The notes: generated by a model not told the origin, from the sequence alone. A DNA stretch of 64,000 nt from Serratia liquefaciens ATCC 27592 (GCF_000422085.1 NC_021741.1:3348001-3412000), one strand, 5' to 3'; shown: positions 1 to 8,460, numbered from the stretch's first letter. A program made the numbers and translations.

Positions 1-812
1 TCGAACACCTGAGCGGCGTTGATTTCGAGAAGCGTGAGGTGGTTAAAATCCGTAATCGCTACGATGCGAGCGTACCGACCGTGGTTGGCGCTGTGGCGCG
101 TCAAAAACCCGTTTTTGTGGAAGATGCCAAGTTTTTACGTCAGCTGACCAAGCAACCTATCAAATGGGCCCTGCCAGGCCCGATGACCATGATCGATACG
201 CTCTATGATAACCACTATAAGAGCCGCGAAAAACTGGCCTGGGAATTTGCCAAGATCCTCAATCAGGAAGCCAAAGAATTAGAAGCTGCGGGCGTCGATA
301 TTATCCAGTTTGATGAACCCGCCTTTAACGTTTTTTTTGATGAGGTGAACGATTGGGGGATCGCCGCCCTGGAAAGAGCCATTGAAGGGCTTAAATGTGA
401 AACGGCGGTACATATCTGCTACGGCTATGGCATCAAGGCCAATACGGATTGGAAGAAGACGCTGGGGTCAGAGTGGAGACAATACGAAGAAGCGTTCCCC
501 AAACTGCAAACGTCGAATATCGATATCATCTCGCTGGAATGTCATAACTCGCATGTTCCTATGGATCTGCTTGAACTGATCCGCGGTAAAAAAGTGATGG
601 TCGGGGCCATTGACGTGGCGACCAACAGCATAGAAACCCCGGAGGAAGTGGCCAATACATTGCGGAAAGCCCTTCAGTTTGTCGATGCCGACAAACTCTA
701 CCCTTCGACCAACTGCGGCATGGCGCCTTTATCTCGTCGGGTAGCCACAGGCAAACTCAATGCCTTAAGCGCAGGTGCAGAGATCATCCGCAGAGAGCTC
801 TCAGCAAAGTAA
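1..812 (+). CDS. MetE C-terminal-like (core) methionine synthase, 5' end cut off
   Basis: Cobalamin-independent methionine synthase catalytic domain, which methylates homocysteine using a methyl-folate. The open frame runs off the left edge; codons are in frame from base 3, so the GTG at 39 is not the real start. About 270 residues are visible. The zinc and thiolate ligand motifs of the MetE C-terminal barrel are present: HIC in VHICYGYG, Glu in SLECH, and Cys in TNCGMAPL near the end. The total length would fit the roughly 340-residue stand-alone 'core-MetE' (MesD-type) proteins rather than the 750-residue MetE. Such proteins usually sit beside a DUF1852 (MesX) gene, which would lie upstream, outside the window; that is inference. 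A strong terminator follows at 871-896. Confidence 0.85.
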   Translation, partial: EHLSGVDFEKREVVKIRNRYDASVPTVVGAVARQKPVFVEDAKFLRQLTKQPIKWALPGPMTMIDTLYDNHYKSREKLAWEFAKILNQEAKELEAAGVDIIQFDEPAFNVFFDEVNDWGIAALERAIEGLKCETAVHICYGYGIKANTDWKKTLGSEWRQYEEAFPKLQTSNIDIISLECHNSHVPMDLLELIRGKKVMVGAIDVATNSIETPEEVANTLRKALQFVDADKLYPSTNCGMAPLSRRVATGKLNALSAGAEIIRRELSAK

Positions 813-870
813 CTTCGCCCAATATCCTGCTTTCGGCGGATAAATGTGCGAAGTGATAAACCCTATTTGA

Positions 871-900
871 GCCCGCTCAGGGAAACTTGAGCGGGCTTCT
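871..900 (+). terminator. Rho-independent terminator after the core-MetE gene
   Basis: A perfect 9-bp stem GCCCGCTCA (871-879) pairs with TGAGCGGGC (888-896) across the loop GGGAAACT, followed by TTCT. The sequence closely resembles the terminator behind the first tRNA-Asn gene at 39025. Confidence 0.8.
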
Positions 901-1089
901 CGCATTTTATCCGCCAACGTTGCTACGCGTTGCATCAGTTTGCGCAGTGCTGCGCCTTTTAGTCTTTTCTCCACGCGACACACATTCATCACTTAACTTC
1001 ACCCTCACTATCGCCAGTAGAGTAAGTGCTATGAAATTTTTCAGACACCTTGTGCGTACGCCAAATTTCGTACAATATACGGAGATAAG

Positions 1090-2004
1090 ATGGGGTTCAG
1101 GGACGTAAAAAAGCTCGCTATACGCTGTCTTCAACAAGGCGCGTATGACCATGAGGTACGTGGCAACATCGATGTCAAGAATCTGTTCGCCACTGGTCAG
1201 GTTGATAAAAACGAGGTAATCGAACTTATCAGGAAAACTTCCGGAGACGCATATCAGTGCCGTCCACATCATCAGGATGCAGATACTGACGTTCACATTC
1301 TTCAACCCTGGAAGTCCGGTTGCTGCTGGTACGTAAAATTTTATTTTATGGAACCCGACGTCATCTTTATCAGCGTGCACCAACAAATCGACAAGGAGTT
1401 CAAAGTGAAAATTGTTAAAGAAGGCGATACGCGTGCCGTTCTGTGTCACCACTGCGGGAAATCTATCGCGACTTATCGTTTACGCGATGTGGACTTCAGC
1501 GATCGGCGTGGCACGGTGAAGAATATTCTGGCCGCGGTCTGTCACCAGTGCGACGCCGTGGTCAGTGTCCCTGCTCAATCCACACCGCAAATTAAAAGCG
1601 AGTTTGAGCAAAGCAAGTCGGCGCTGGAAGTCCGGGTTCCGGCGCACTATCTCGATATTCTTAACGTCGCCACGCAGAAAATAGATGCTTCACTGGGCGA
1701 AGATTTTCATAAGACGCTGATCCTGTATTACCTTCATGCGCTGACCACCGGCTACTATCATCAGGAAGGACTGAAAGCGCTGTTAGGCAGCGAGCTGGCA
1801 AATGCCAAGGCATCCAAACGGCTGTCAATGAAAGTCACTAAAAAACAGCTGGCTGAAGTCAATAGCCTAATGGAACAACAGAACCTGATGCGAAGCTCCG
1901 ACGTAGTCAAAGCGGTGATCCTGAAAGTTTGTCAGGATATCGTGCAGGAGAAAAATCTGGGCGTGTTGCCGGAATTGCGCAACCTCGCCGCCGCCATTTC
2001 CTGA
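1090..2004 (+). CDS. Fused MqsR-like toxin domain / YgiT-type zinc finger and ribbon-helix-helix antitoxin
   Basis: A 304-residue protein with two halves. Residues 1-100 look like a MqsR-type RelE-fold mRNA interferase: a short helical start, then strands in WYVKFYF and VIFISVH that align by eye with the end of E. coli MqsR. Residues 106-170 hold a CxxC (C119, C122) and a second CxxC (C151, C154) as in MqsA/YgiT zinc fingers. Residues 243-280 look like a ribbon-helix-helix DNA-binding unit (RLSMKVTKKQ start), not the HTH of MqsA. The ATG at 1090 has GGAG at 1081. There is no stop between the halves, yet codon 106 is a GTG preceded by AAGGAG, so the antitoxin part may also be made alone. The toxin identity is by pattern only. 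Could also be a single regulator rather than a toxin-antitoxin pair. Confidence 0.65.
   Translation: MGFRDVKKLAIRCLQQGAYDHEVRGNIDVKNLFATGQVDKNEVIELIRKTSGDAYQCRPHHQDADTDVHILQPWKSGCCWYVKFYFMEPDVIFISVHQQIDKEFKVKIVKEGDTRAVLCHHCGKSIATYRLRDVDFSDRRGTVKNILAAVCHQCDAVVSVPAQSTPQIKSEFEQSKSALEVRVPAHYLDILNVATQKIDASLGEDFHKTLILYYLHALTTGYYHQEGLKALLGSELANAKASKRLSMKVTKKQLAEVNSLMEQQNLMRSSDVVKAVILKVCQDIVQEKNLGVLPELRNLAAAIS
1405..2004 (+). CDS. Possible internal translation product: stand-alone antitoxin (199 aa)
   Basis: Within the 304-codon frame, a GTG at 1405-1407 lies six bases after a full AAGGAG Shine-Dalgarno (1393-1398). Starting here gives a protein beginning with MKIVKEGD, with the two CxxC pairs and the ribbon-helix-helix end, i.e. 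a complete antitoxin without the toxin. In ordinary toxin-antitoxin pairs the second gene starts this way. Inference: the two genes were once separate and the toxin stop codon was lost (for example TAA to CAA near 1384), or the excess antitoxin is made by internal initiation. Confidence 0.5.
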   Translation: MKIVKEGDTRAVLCHHCGKSIATYRLRDVDFSDRRGTVKNILAAVCHQCDAVVSVPAQSTPQIKSEFEQSKSALEVRVPAHYLDILNVATQKIDASLGEDFHKTLILYYLHALTTGYYHQEGLKALLGSELANAKASKRLSMKVTKKQLAEVNSLMEQQNLMRSSDVVKAVILKVCQDIVQEKNLGVLPELRNLAAAIS

Positions 2005-2038
2005 GACTTTTTTCTGTCGCTGAAGTGCCTAACGAACC

Positions 2039-2971
2039 TCAGGTGCGCTCTGTCATGCTGCCATCGGGCCCCAGATTGTCAGTCAGGATCTTCAATAACG
2101 CGCGAACTTTCGGCAGCGCCTGCCGGCTCTTGAGCCAGGCCAGATTAATCGGTAATCCATCGGTTGCCAGATGAGGCAATACCTCCACCAGCGAACCCTC
2201 TGCAAGTTGCCGTTTCACCAACCAGGTAGGCAACTGCGCTATGCCGTGCCCGGCCAAAACCGCGGTAAGCTGCCCTTCTGCATCGCCGATAGCCACCCGC
2301 GCCGGTAACACCCTTTTCTCGCTGTTATTCGCCTGCACGCCGGCAAAATGCCAGGGGGTGAGCATACCGTTGCCTTCGCCGTAAACCACGCAGCTGTGAT
2401 TGTCCAAATCCTGTTCGTTGTTCGGCACGCCGCGCTTTTTCACATAGGCCGGTGAAGCGCAAAAAATGTGCCGCTGCGCCCCCAGATAACAGTGCCCTAA
2501 AGTATTCGGCCAAATATCCGCGCCGCCGATACGCACAATAATATCGATCCCCTCTATCACAGGATCGACAAAGCGGTCGGAAAACGAAATATGCGGCATT
2601 AACAGCGGATGATGCTCAATTAGCTTGAGGATCACCGGTAAAGCATGCAGACGACCGTAGGCGGCAGGAAGATCGATACGCACCCTTCCCCGTGGCTCGG
2701 CATTTTCGGCCTGCATGGCAAGCTCCGCCTCTTCCAGCTCGCCCAATACGCTGGTGCAGGTGCGGTAAAAGGTTTCCCCCGCGTCGGTCAGTGAGAGACG
2801 CCGCGTGGTCCGGTTAAACAAGCGAACCTGCAGCCGGCTTTCAAGACGGGCAATGCCTTTGCTGATGGCGGAACCGGTCAAATTCAGGCGTTCTGCGGCG
2901 GCCGTAAAGCTGCCCAGATCGGCTACGCAGACAAACAGATCGATACCTTTGAGTCGTTCGGAAGAAAACAT
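2039..2971 (-). CDS. LysR-family transcriptional regulator
   Basis: 310 residues, the usual LysR length. The N-terminal winged HTH spans about residues 8-65 (FTAAAERLNLTGSAISKGIARLE), followed by the characteristic LFNRTTRRLSLTDAG segment, a linker helix and a periplasmic-binding-like effector domain. It is closest in style to the AaeR/PtxR/DhcR-like subgroup that controls a neighbouring oxidoreductase. It is divergent from the NmrA-type gene at 3116 with a 144-bp intergenic region, the classic LysR target layout, so that gene is its probable target (inference). The effector is unknown. Confidence 0.85.
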   Translation of the reverse strand: MFSSERLKGIDLFVCVADLGSFTAAAERLNLTGSAISKGIARLESRLQVRLFNRTTRRLSLTDAGETFYRTCTSVLGELEEAELAMQAENAEPRGRVRIDLPAAYGRLHALPVILKLIEHHPLLMPHISFSDRFVDPVIEGIDIIVRIGGADIWPNTLGHCYLGAQRHIFCASPAYVKKRGVPNNEQDLDNHSCVVYGEGNGMLTPWHFAGVQANNSEKRVLPARVAIGDAEGQLTAVLAGHGIAQLPTWLVKRQLAEGSLVEVLPHLATDGLPINLAWLKSRQALPKVRALLKILTDNLGPDGSMTERT

Positions 2972-3115
2972 AGTCCGTCACCATTAATGAATTTAATTCC
3001 ATAAACTCGGTAATTTATAGCCTAAATAGGAAATTTATTCCCCGTAAACTCGATCTGGTAATACATCCTCAGGGCCAGGCCCGATTCAACCACAGACCAT
3101 GACAAGAGTTTATTG

Positions 3116-4003
3116 ATGAGCATAAACAAACCAAGGGTGCTGATTACCGGCGCCACCGGCCAGATAGGCGGCGATACTTTGCGTAACCTGCAGGCAGACA
3201 CCAACATTGCCCTGGTGGCGGCGGTACGCTCCCCGAAAAAAGCCGAGCCTTTTATCGCTCAGGGCATCAGCACCGTCATTATGGATTTTGATCAAGAAGA
3301 AACGCTGGCGCCGGCGCTGCAGGGTATTGACCGCGCCTTTCTGGCGACCGGCTATACCGTCGACATGCTGCGCCAGAGCAAGGTGTTTCTCGATAAGGCG
3401 AAACAGGCCGGGGTACAGCATATTGTGCACCTCGGTGCTTGTGGCCGCGACGACACCACCATTGCTCACTGGGCCTGGCATCAATTGATCGAACGTTATA
3501 TTGAGGCATCAGGTTTCAGCTTTACGCATTTGCGGCCGGAGTGCTTTATGCAAAATCTGATCGGCTACGGTGGCATTCCCGCGGTGGTCAACGGCGTCAT
3601 TCAGCAATACACCGGTGATGCTCCCTTCAGTTGGGTTGACGGCGAAGACGTCGCGCTGGCGGCAGCCTGTTCACTGCTGCACCCTGAACAGCATGCGGGC
3701 AAAACCTATCGACTGGGTTATGACGCAAAATCCTATGGCGAGATTGCGGCCATGTTGACGGAAATACTGGGCCAGCCATTTCGCTATGAAGCGCTCGATT
3801 ACCGGATTTTCCTGGAGAACATGCGGCAATCTGGCGCCGAAATGGCTTATATGAACTGCGTTGGCGACAACCTACGCCGCATTGCCGAACGCGATATTCC
3901 CGGCGTTGAAGAAACCTTTGACAACTTCCCGACAATTGCCGGCAAAGAGCCGGTTCGTTGGCCAGAGTTTATCCGCAAACACCGGGCCGCTTTCGCCTAT
4001 TAA
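3116..4003 (+). CDS. NmrA/SDR-family NAD(P)-binding protein
   Basis: 295 residues of the atypical short-chain dehydrogenase (NmrA/QOR2-like) family, binding NAD(P)(H) in the cytoplasm as a quinone reductase or redox sensor. The dinucleotide motif GATGQIGGDT is at residues 12-21, next to strand 1. The YxxxK catalytic pair is not obvious, as usual in NmrA-like members. The ATG at 3116 follows CAAGAG with suitable spacing; an in-frame TTG one codon upstream is less likely. Divergent from the LysR gene; a terminator follows at 4019. Substrate unknown. Confidence 0.8.
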   Translation: MSINKPRVLITGATGQIGGDTLRNLQADTNIALVAAVRSPKKAEPFIAQGISTVIMDFDQEETLAPALQGIDRAFLATGYTVDMLRQSKVFLDKAKQAGVQHIVHLGACGRDDTTIAHWAWHQLIERYIEASGFSFTHLRPECFMQNLIGYGGIPAVVNGVIQQYTGDAPFSWVDGEDVALAAACSLLHPEQHAGKTYRLGYDAKSYGEIAAMLTEILGQPFRYEALDYRIFLENMRQSGAEMAYMNCVGDNLRRIAERDIPGVEETFDNFPTIAGKEPVRWPEFIRKHRAAFAY

Positions 4004-4018
4004 TTCCTTTTTTATCTG

Positions 4019-4047
4019 GCCCGTTTGGGGAAAACCAGGCGGGCTTT
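4019..4047 (+). terminator. Rho-independent terminator after the NmrA-like gene
   Basis: A 10-bp stem (4019-4028 with 4035-4044, two G-T wobbles) and loop GGAAAA are followed by TTTA. It is nearly the same as the hairpin at 6456-6481 behind the next gene. Confidence 0.7.
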
Positions 4048-4188
4048 AGCTTTACATCTGCCCTGCGCCACTTAGGCTCATCATCAAAAAAATTTTTTAA
4101 ATATAAATTTATCAATCAGATAAAAACACACTCCGCCCGAAACGACATTGTGGAGATATTGTGAATTTGCACTTTCCTTACAATAAAT

Positions 4189-4207
4189 GAGAATAGTTAT
4201 CGTTATC
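4189..4207 (+). promoter_or_regulatory. Fur box upstream of the FepA-like receptor gene
   Basis: GAGAATAGTTATCGTTATC resembles the 19-bp Fur consensus (repeats of NATWAT) and lies 46 bp before the receptor start. The surrounding sequence continues in the same AT-rich pattern (TCATAATTATT). Iron repression of the receptor is expected. Confidence 0.75.
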
Positions 4208-4252
4208 ATAATTATTCAATAATATTTGCACATACTTTCAGGGATAAGATGC

Positions 4253-6439
4253 ATGATTTACACACACTCTTTCAAATTGAAACCAGGCGCGATTTTGCTG
4301 GCGGGATTAATTAGCGGGAGCGGCTATGCTGCCGATGATTTGGCAGCGGAAAGTGAGGAAATGGTAGTTTTGGCGCCGGCGGAAGAACAATTAAAACAGC
4401 AGCCTGGCGTTTCCATTATTACCGCCGAGGACATCGCCAAGGATCCGCCGGTCAACGATTTATCCGACATCATCCGCAAAATGCCCGGCGTGAACCTGAC
4501 CGGCAACAGCGCCAGCGGCAGCCGTGGCAATAACCGCCAGATCGATATACGCGGCATGGGGCCGGAAAATACGCTGATTTTAATCGACGGCGTCCCCACC
4601 ACGTCGCGCAATTCGGTTCGCTACAGCTGGCGCGGCGAAAGGGACACCCGCGGCGATACCAACTGGGTGCCGGCGGAAATGGTTGAGCGCATCGAAGTGC
4701 TGCGTGGGCCTGCGGCGGCGCGTTACGGTTCCGGTGCCGCCGGCGGCGTGATTAATATCATCACCAAACGCCCCACCAATGACTGGCATGGCAGCCTGTC
4801 GCTGTTTACCAATCAGCCTGAAAACGACAAGGAAGGCGCAACGAAACGCACCAACTTTAGCCTCAGCGGCCCGTTGGCCGGCGACGCGCTCACCATGCGC
4901 CTGTACGGCAACTTTAACAAGACCGACGCCGATGCGGCGGATATCAACACCGCGCAAAACGGGTCCTATGCTGCCGGTAGCGAAGGCGTACGCAACAAAG
5001 ACGTCAACGCCCTGTTCTCGTGGAAAATGACCCCGACGCAGATCCTCGATTTTGAGCTGGGCTACAGCCGCCAGGGCAATATCTACGCCGGCGATACCCA
5101 GTACAGCAACGGTAATCTCAGCCCGAACGATCTGGTTTCGTCGCTGTACGGACAAGAAACCAACCGCCTGTATCGCCAGACTTACGGCATCACCCATAAC
5201 GGCATCTGGGATTGGGGCCAGTCACGCGTCGGCGTTTACTACGAAAAAACCAACAATACCCGTCTTCAGGAAGGCTCTACCGGGCGTGTCGAAGGGATGA
5301 TCAACAGCGACCAATTCAACACCAGTCGGCTGAAAAATGTCAGAACCACCGGTGAAGTGACGCTGCCGCTCAACCTGTGGTTCGAACAAACCATGACCCT
5401 GGGGGCCGAGTGGAACCGTGAGCAGCTCGACGATCCGGCCTCTATGCAGGTCACCGATGCCAGCGGCGTCACCATCGGCGATATCTCCGGCGATCCTTCC
5501 GGACGCAGCGCCAAAAACAGCGCAGAACTCAGCGCCCTGTACTTCGAAGATAATATCGAAGTCTTGCCCGGCACCCTGCTGATCCCCGGCATGCGTTTTG
5601 ATTATCACAGCAAATTCGGCAGCAACTGGAGCCCAAGCCTGAATGCCTCGCAGGAACTTGGCGACCATTTCAAACTGAAAGCCGGGATCGCCCGCGTCTT
5701 TAAAGCCCCAAATCTGTATCAGTCCAGCGAAGGCTACCTGCTGGCCACCCGCGGCAACGGCTGCCCGGACAACATTGCGACGGGGAGCTGCTACCTGATG
5801 GGCAATGCCGACTTGGATCCGGAAGTCAGCATCAACAAAGAGGTCGGCCTGGAGTTCACCTATGAAGGGTTCAACGCCGGTATTACCTATTTCCGCAACG
5901 ATTATAAAAACAAAATCGTTTCCGGGACCGATCTGGTGGGCTACGCCTCTAACGGCTACAACATTCTGCGTTGGGAAAACGGCGGCAAGGCGGTGGTGGA
6001 AGGGCTAGAAGGCAACCTGGTGATCCCGGTAGTGAAAGATCGGCTGAATTGGCGTACCAACGCCACCTATATGATCACATCGGAAAACAAGGATACCGGG
6101 AACCCGCTTTCCGTGATCCCGAAATACACCGTTAACACCATGCTGGATTATCAGGTAACCGACAAACTCTCGACCAACCTCACCTGGACATTCTATGGCC
6201 GTCAGAAACCCCGCGAATATGCCGAGATCCGTAATGAAGTCGGTTCGCTGGCGACCAATGAAGTGGGAGCTTACACCGTGGCCGCGGTTGGCGTGAATTA
6301 CGATCTGACCAAGGATCTGCGCCTGAATGCCGGTATCAGTAACCTGTTCGATAAACAGCTGTACCGCGAGAACCAAGGGGCATCAACTTACAACGAACCT
6401 GGGCGCGCGTATTACGCCGGTATGACCCTGTCATTCTGA
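4253..6439 (+). CDS. TonB-dependent siderophore receptor, FepA/PfeA/IroN type
   Basis: 728-residue outer-membrane receptor for catecholate siderophores. Order: signal peptide (about 1-26, ending GSGYA), a TonB-box-like EEMVVLAP, a plug domain with MPGVNLTGN and the RGNNRQIDIRGMGPENTL block, then a 22-strand barrel ending in the aromatic terminus MTLSF. The plug is very close to E. coli FepA, including RGERDTRGD and EVLRGPAAARYG. An in-frame TTG at 4226 exists, but the ATG at 4253 has GGGA at the right distance and gives the proper signal peptide. It stands alone, without enterobactin synthesis or transport genes, so it may serve uptake of foreign catecholates; the ligand cannot be told from sequence. 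A Fur box is at 4189. Confidence 0.92.
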   Translation: MIYTHSFKLKPGAILLAGLISGSGYAADDLAAESEEMVVLAPAEEQLKQQPGVSIITAEDIAKDPPVNDLSDIIRKMPGVNLTGNSASGSRGNNRQIDIRGMGPENTLILIDGVPTTSRNSVRYSWRGERDTRGDTNWVPAEMVERIEVLRGPAAARYGSGAAGGVINIITKRPTNDWHGSLSLFTNQPENDKEGATKRTNFSLSGPLAGDALTMRLYGNFNKTDADAADINTAQNGSYAAGSEGVRNKDVNALFSWKMTPTQILDFELGYSRQGNIYAGDTQYSNGNLSPNDLVSSLYGQETNRLYRQTYGITHNGIWDWGQSRVGVYYEKTNNTRLQEGSTGRVEGMINSDQFNTSRLKNVRTTGEVTLPLNLWFEQTMTLGAEWNREQLDDPASMQVTDASGVTIGDISGDPSGRSAKNSAELSALYFEDNIEVLPGTLLIPGMRFDYHSKFGSNWSPSLNASQELGDHFKLKAGIARVFKAPNLYQSSEGYLLATRGNGCPDNIATGSCYLMGNADLDPEVSINKEVGLEFTYEGFNAGITYFRNDYKNKIVSGTDLVGYASNGYNILRWENGGKAVVEGLEGNLVIPVVKDRLNWRTNATYMITSENKDTGNPLSVIPKYTVNTMLDYQVTDKLSTNLTWTFYGRQKPREYAEIRNEVGSLATNEVGAYTVAAVGVNYDLTKDLRLNAGISNLFDKQLYRENQGASTYNEPGRAYYAGMTLSF

Positions 6440-6455
6440 TCGAATAAATAAGCAG

Positions 6456-6486
6456 GCCCGTTCGGGGAAAACCGGGCGGGCTCTTT
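6456..6486. terminator. Terminator between the receptor gene and ydcZ
   Basis: Stem 6456-6465 with 6472-6481 (two G-T wobbles), loop GGAAAA, followed by CTCTTT. It sits between two convergent genes and probably serves the receptor gene. Confidence 0.65.
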
Positions 6487-6491
6487 AGGCT

Positions 6492-6935
6492 TTAAAAACT
6501 TCTTCTGGCCACCAGAAAAGCACCAACCACCAGCAACACGGCCCCCAGCAGCGCGGGCAAATTTTCACGCATTGCCGCCGGCCCGGCCTTATAAATATCG
6601 GCCATCAATCCCGCCACCAACTGGCTGGCAACCAGTACGGCAATGGTGGTTGCCGCCCCCAGCTTCTGGTAACCCAAAATGCCAGAAAACACAAAAAACG
6701 ATCCCAACAAGCCAGGCAACAACATCCACAACCGTAGGGAACCCGTGACTTCGGCCAGAGCCGTGACACCGTTTTTGGCAAACAGCAGGCCCATCAACAA
6801 CACCAGGCCAACACTGGAGTTGATCACCAGCGTAATCAGCACCGTCGACACGCTCTCTGTAATGCGCACCATCAACAGGTTCTGAATGACCAGGCTGACC
6901 CCGGCCGCAACCAGCAGCAATAGCATGATATTCAT
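6492..6935 (-). CDS. ydcZ: YdcZ-family (DUF606) DMT-type inner-membrane protein
   Basis: 147-residue, very hydrophobic protein with four to five predicted membrane helices. Several blocks match E. coli YdcZ almost word for word: LPGLLGSFFVFSGILGYQ, GAATTIAVLVASQL and the end LVVGAFLVARRSF. DUF606 proteins are half-size drug/metabolite-superfamily transporters thought to act as dimers; no substrate is established for YdcZ. It follows mnaT by 25 bp on the same strand, the same pairing as in E. coli, so the two are probably co-transcribed. Confidence 0.85.
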   Translation of the reverse strand: MNIMLLLLVAAGVSLVIQNLLMVRITESVSTVLITLVINSSVGLVLLMGLLFAKNGVTALAEVTGSLRLWMLLPGLLGSFFVFSGILGYQKLGAATTIAVLVASQLVAGLMADIYKAGPAAMRENLPALLGAVLLVVGAFLVARRSF

Positions 6936-6960
6936 AGAGATCTCGGTTTTCGCTGTGCCA

Positions 6961-7479
6961 TTAACGCTTCGGTGGGGCGCTGGCCTCGTCGAGCTTCAGC
7001 TGCAGGAAGGTCAAATCCAGCCATTTGCCAAACTTGGCACCCACTTCGCTCATGCGGCCGACCATTTCGAAGCCCAGATTAATGTGCAACTGCACAGACG
7101 CGTGGTTGCCGGACTCAATGCCCGCCACCATCACGTGTTTGCCGATCGCCCGCGCCTGCTCAATCAGCGCAATCAACAGCGTTTTACCTACCCCGCCGCC
7201 GCGGCTGTCTCGCCGAACATACACCGAATGCTCGACGGTGTGTCGATAGCCGTCCCACGCCCGCCAATCGCCAAATGAGGCATAGCCCATCACCTCACCC
7301 GCTGCGTCAATCGCCACCAGCACCGGGTAGCCCATCCCCTGCCGTTCTGTTATCCACGCGGCGCGGTTTGCCTCGTCGACGCTAAGTTCATTCCAGATTG
7401 CCGTGGTGTTCAGCACGGCGTCGTTATAGATAGCGGCAATGCCTGCGCTATCGGTTATAGTCGCGTTACGGATAAGCAT
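6961..7479 (-). CDS. mnaT: L-amino acid (methionine derivative) N-acyltransferase, GNAT family
   Basis: 172-residue GNAT acetyltransferase orthologous to E. coli YncA/MnaT and Salmonella MddA, which acetylate methionine sulfoximine, methionine sulfone and related toxic amino acids with acetyl-CoA. The family blocks are clear: YPVLVAIDA, GYASFGDWRAWDGYRHTVEH, the acetyl-CoA loop RDSRGGGVGK and KHVMVAGIESGNHASV. The start ATG has AGAGGT upstream. Divergent from the XRE-cupin regulator, which may control it (inference). Confidence 0.9.
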   Translation of the reverse strand: MLIRNATITDSAGIAAIYNDAVLNTTAIWNELSVDEANRAAWITERQGMGYPVLVAIDAAGEVMGYASFGDWRAWDGYRHTVEHSVYVRRDSRGGGVGKTLLIALIEQARAIGKHVMVAGIESGNHASVQLHINLGFEMVGRMSEVGAKFGKWLDLTFLQLKLDEASAPPKR

Positions 7480-7518
7480 GTTGACCTCTTGGTTGACCGT
7501 CTACTATCATACTACGAT

Positions 7519-8088
7519 ATGGATAATAAATTAGACAACCTAAATCAGCGCATCGGCGCGAGGATCCGCATCGAACGTGAGGCGCGCCATTGGTCGCTGT
7601 CCGATCTGGCGGAACGGGCCGGCGTTTCACGCGCGATGGTGCACAAAATTGAACGCGGCGACAGTAGCCCAACGGCGATGTTGCTGGGGCGGCTTTCCGG
7701 CGCATTCGGTCTGAGCATGTCCAAACTGATCGCCCGGGCGGAAACGCAGGAAGGCCGGCTGATGCGTAAGCAGGACCAACCGCTGTGGGTCGATCCCGAC
7801 AGCGGCTACGTCCGTCGCCATGTGTCGCCGCAGTCGGATATGCCGCTCGATCTGGTGCGCATTGAACTGCCCGCCGGGGCCGCGATCCCCATGCCGGCTT
7901 CGGCCTATGCCTTTATGCGGCAATTGATCTGGGTTTTGTCCGGCTCGCTGGTGTTTCAGGAAGGCGAAACCCGCCATGAAATGGGCCAGGGCGATTGCCT
8001 GGAGCTTGGCCCACCGACCGACTGCGTGTTCAAGAATGAAAGCGCTGAACTCTGCATCTATTTAGTGGTGGTGATGAACAAGGCCTGA
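7519..8088 (+). CDS. XRE-family regulator with C-terminal cupin domain
   Basis: 189 residues: an HTH_XRE domain at about 10-65 (WSLSDLAERAGVSRAMVHKIERGDSSPTAMLLGRL) and a small cupin fold at about 110-185, the same plan as E. coli SutR (YdcN). The frame is open back to 7489, but the ATG at 7519 begins the conserved part; its ribosome binding site is weak. Divergent from mnaT with a 39-bp gap, so the promoters overlap and joint control is likely. The ligand of the cupin is unknown. Confidence 0.8.
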   Translation: MDNKLDNLNQRIGARIRIEREARHWSLSDLAERAGVSRAMVHKIERGDSSPTAMLLGRLSGAFGLSMSKLIARAETQEGRLMRKQDQPLWVDPDSGYVRRHVSPQSDMPLDLVRIELPAGAAIPMPASAYAFMRQLIWVLSGSLVFQEGETRHEMGQGDCLELGPPTDCVFKNESAELCIYLVVVMNKA

Positions 8089-8121
8089 GTCGCTCAGGCC
8101 AAAGCGTGGCGATGCTTAAGG

Positions 8122-8409
8122 TTATCCTTCCCGGTTGTACCCCGCGCAGAAAAACTTTTCGGCCAGGCGGTTGCTGCCGCCGGTGAAGAACTCACTCATC
8201 ATCTCGCCGTTAAGATCGTAAGCCCGGCAGAGCAAGCCGGCCTCGAACGCAGCCTGATTTTCGTCACCCAGGCTTTCCGCCAGGTGGTGCGCATAGCCCA
8301 ATACAAAGCCACGTTTGTAGTCACAACAGAAACGGGACAGTTGCGCAGCAGGCTTGGCGTCCCGCGCGGCTAACCCGGCCATCAGCCCCTTACCAAAGTG
8401 ATTGTCCAT
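8122..8409 (-). CDS. yghW: YghW-like DUF2623 protein
   Basis: 95-residue soluble protein of unknown function. It matches E. coli YghW over its length: NHFGKGLMAGL at the start, DYKRGFVLGY in the middle, and FF(C/M)AGY at the end. The ATG at 8409 follows the strong Shine-Dalgarno GGGGAGGG; an upstream in-frame start exists but lacks one. A perfect 28-bp inverted repeat at 8433-8460 lies just upstream and may be its operator. Confidence 0.85.
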   Translation of the reverse strand: MDNHFGKGLMAGLAARDAKPAAQLSRFCCDYKRGFVLGYAHHLAESLGDENQAAFEAGLLCRAYDLNGEMMSEFFTGGSNRLAEKFFCAGYNREG

Positions 8410-8432
8410 GTACCCTCCCCTAATCTTCAACA

Positions 8433-8460
8433 ATCGCTATATAAAATATTATATAGCGAT
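8433..8460. promoter_or_regulatory. Perfect 11-bp inverted repeat upstream of yghW (operator-like)
   Basis: ATCGCTATATA (8433-8443) is repeated in inverted form as TATATAGCGAT (8450-8460) around AAATAT. The half sites are centred about 17 bp apart, fitting a dimeric repressor. It ends 24 bp before the yghW start and therefore overlaps the likely promoter/leader. As RNA it would be a weak AT-rich hairpin without a T tract, so a protein site is preferred over a terminator. Confidence 0.5.

Noticed and set aside
907..1452. 181-codon minus-strand frame opposite the toxin domain
   Set aside because: No ribosome binding site or recognisable domain, and it runs through the terminator region and the better supported plus-strand gene.
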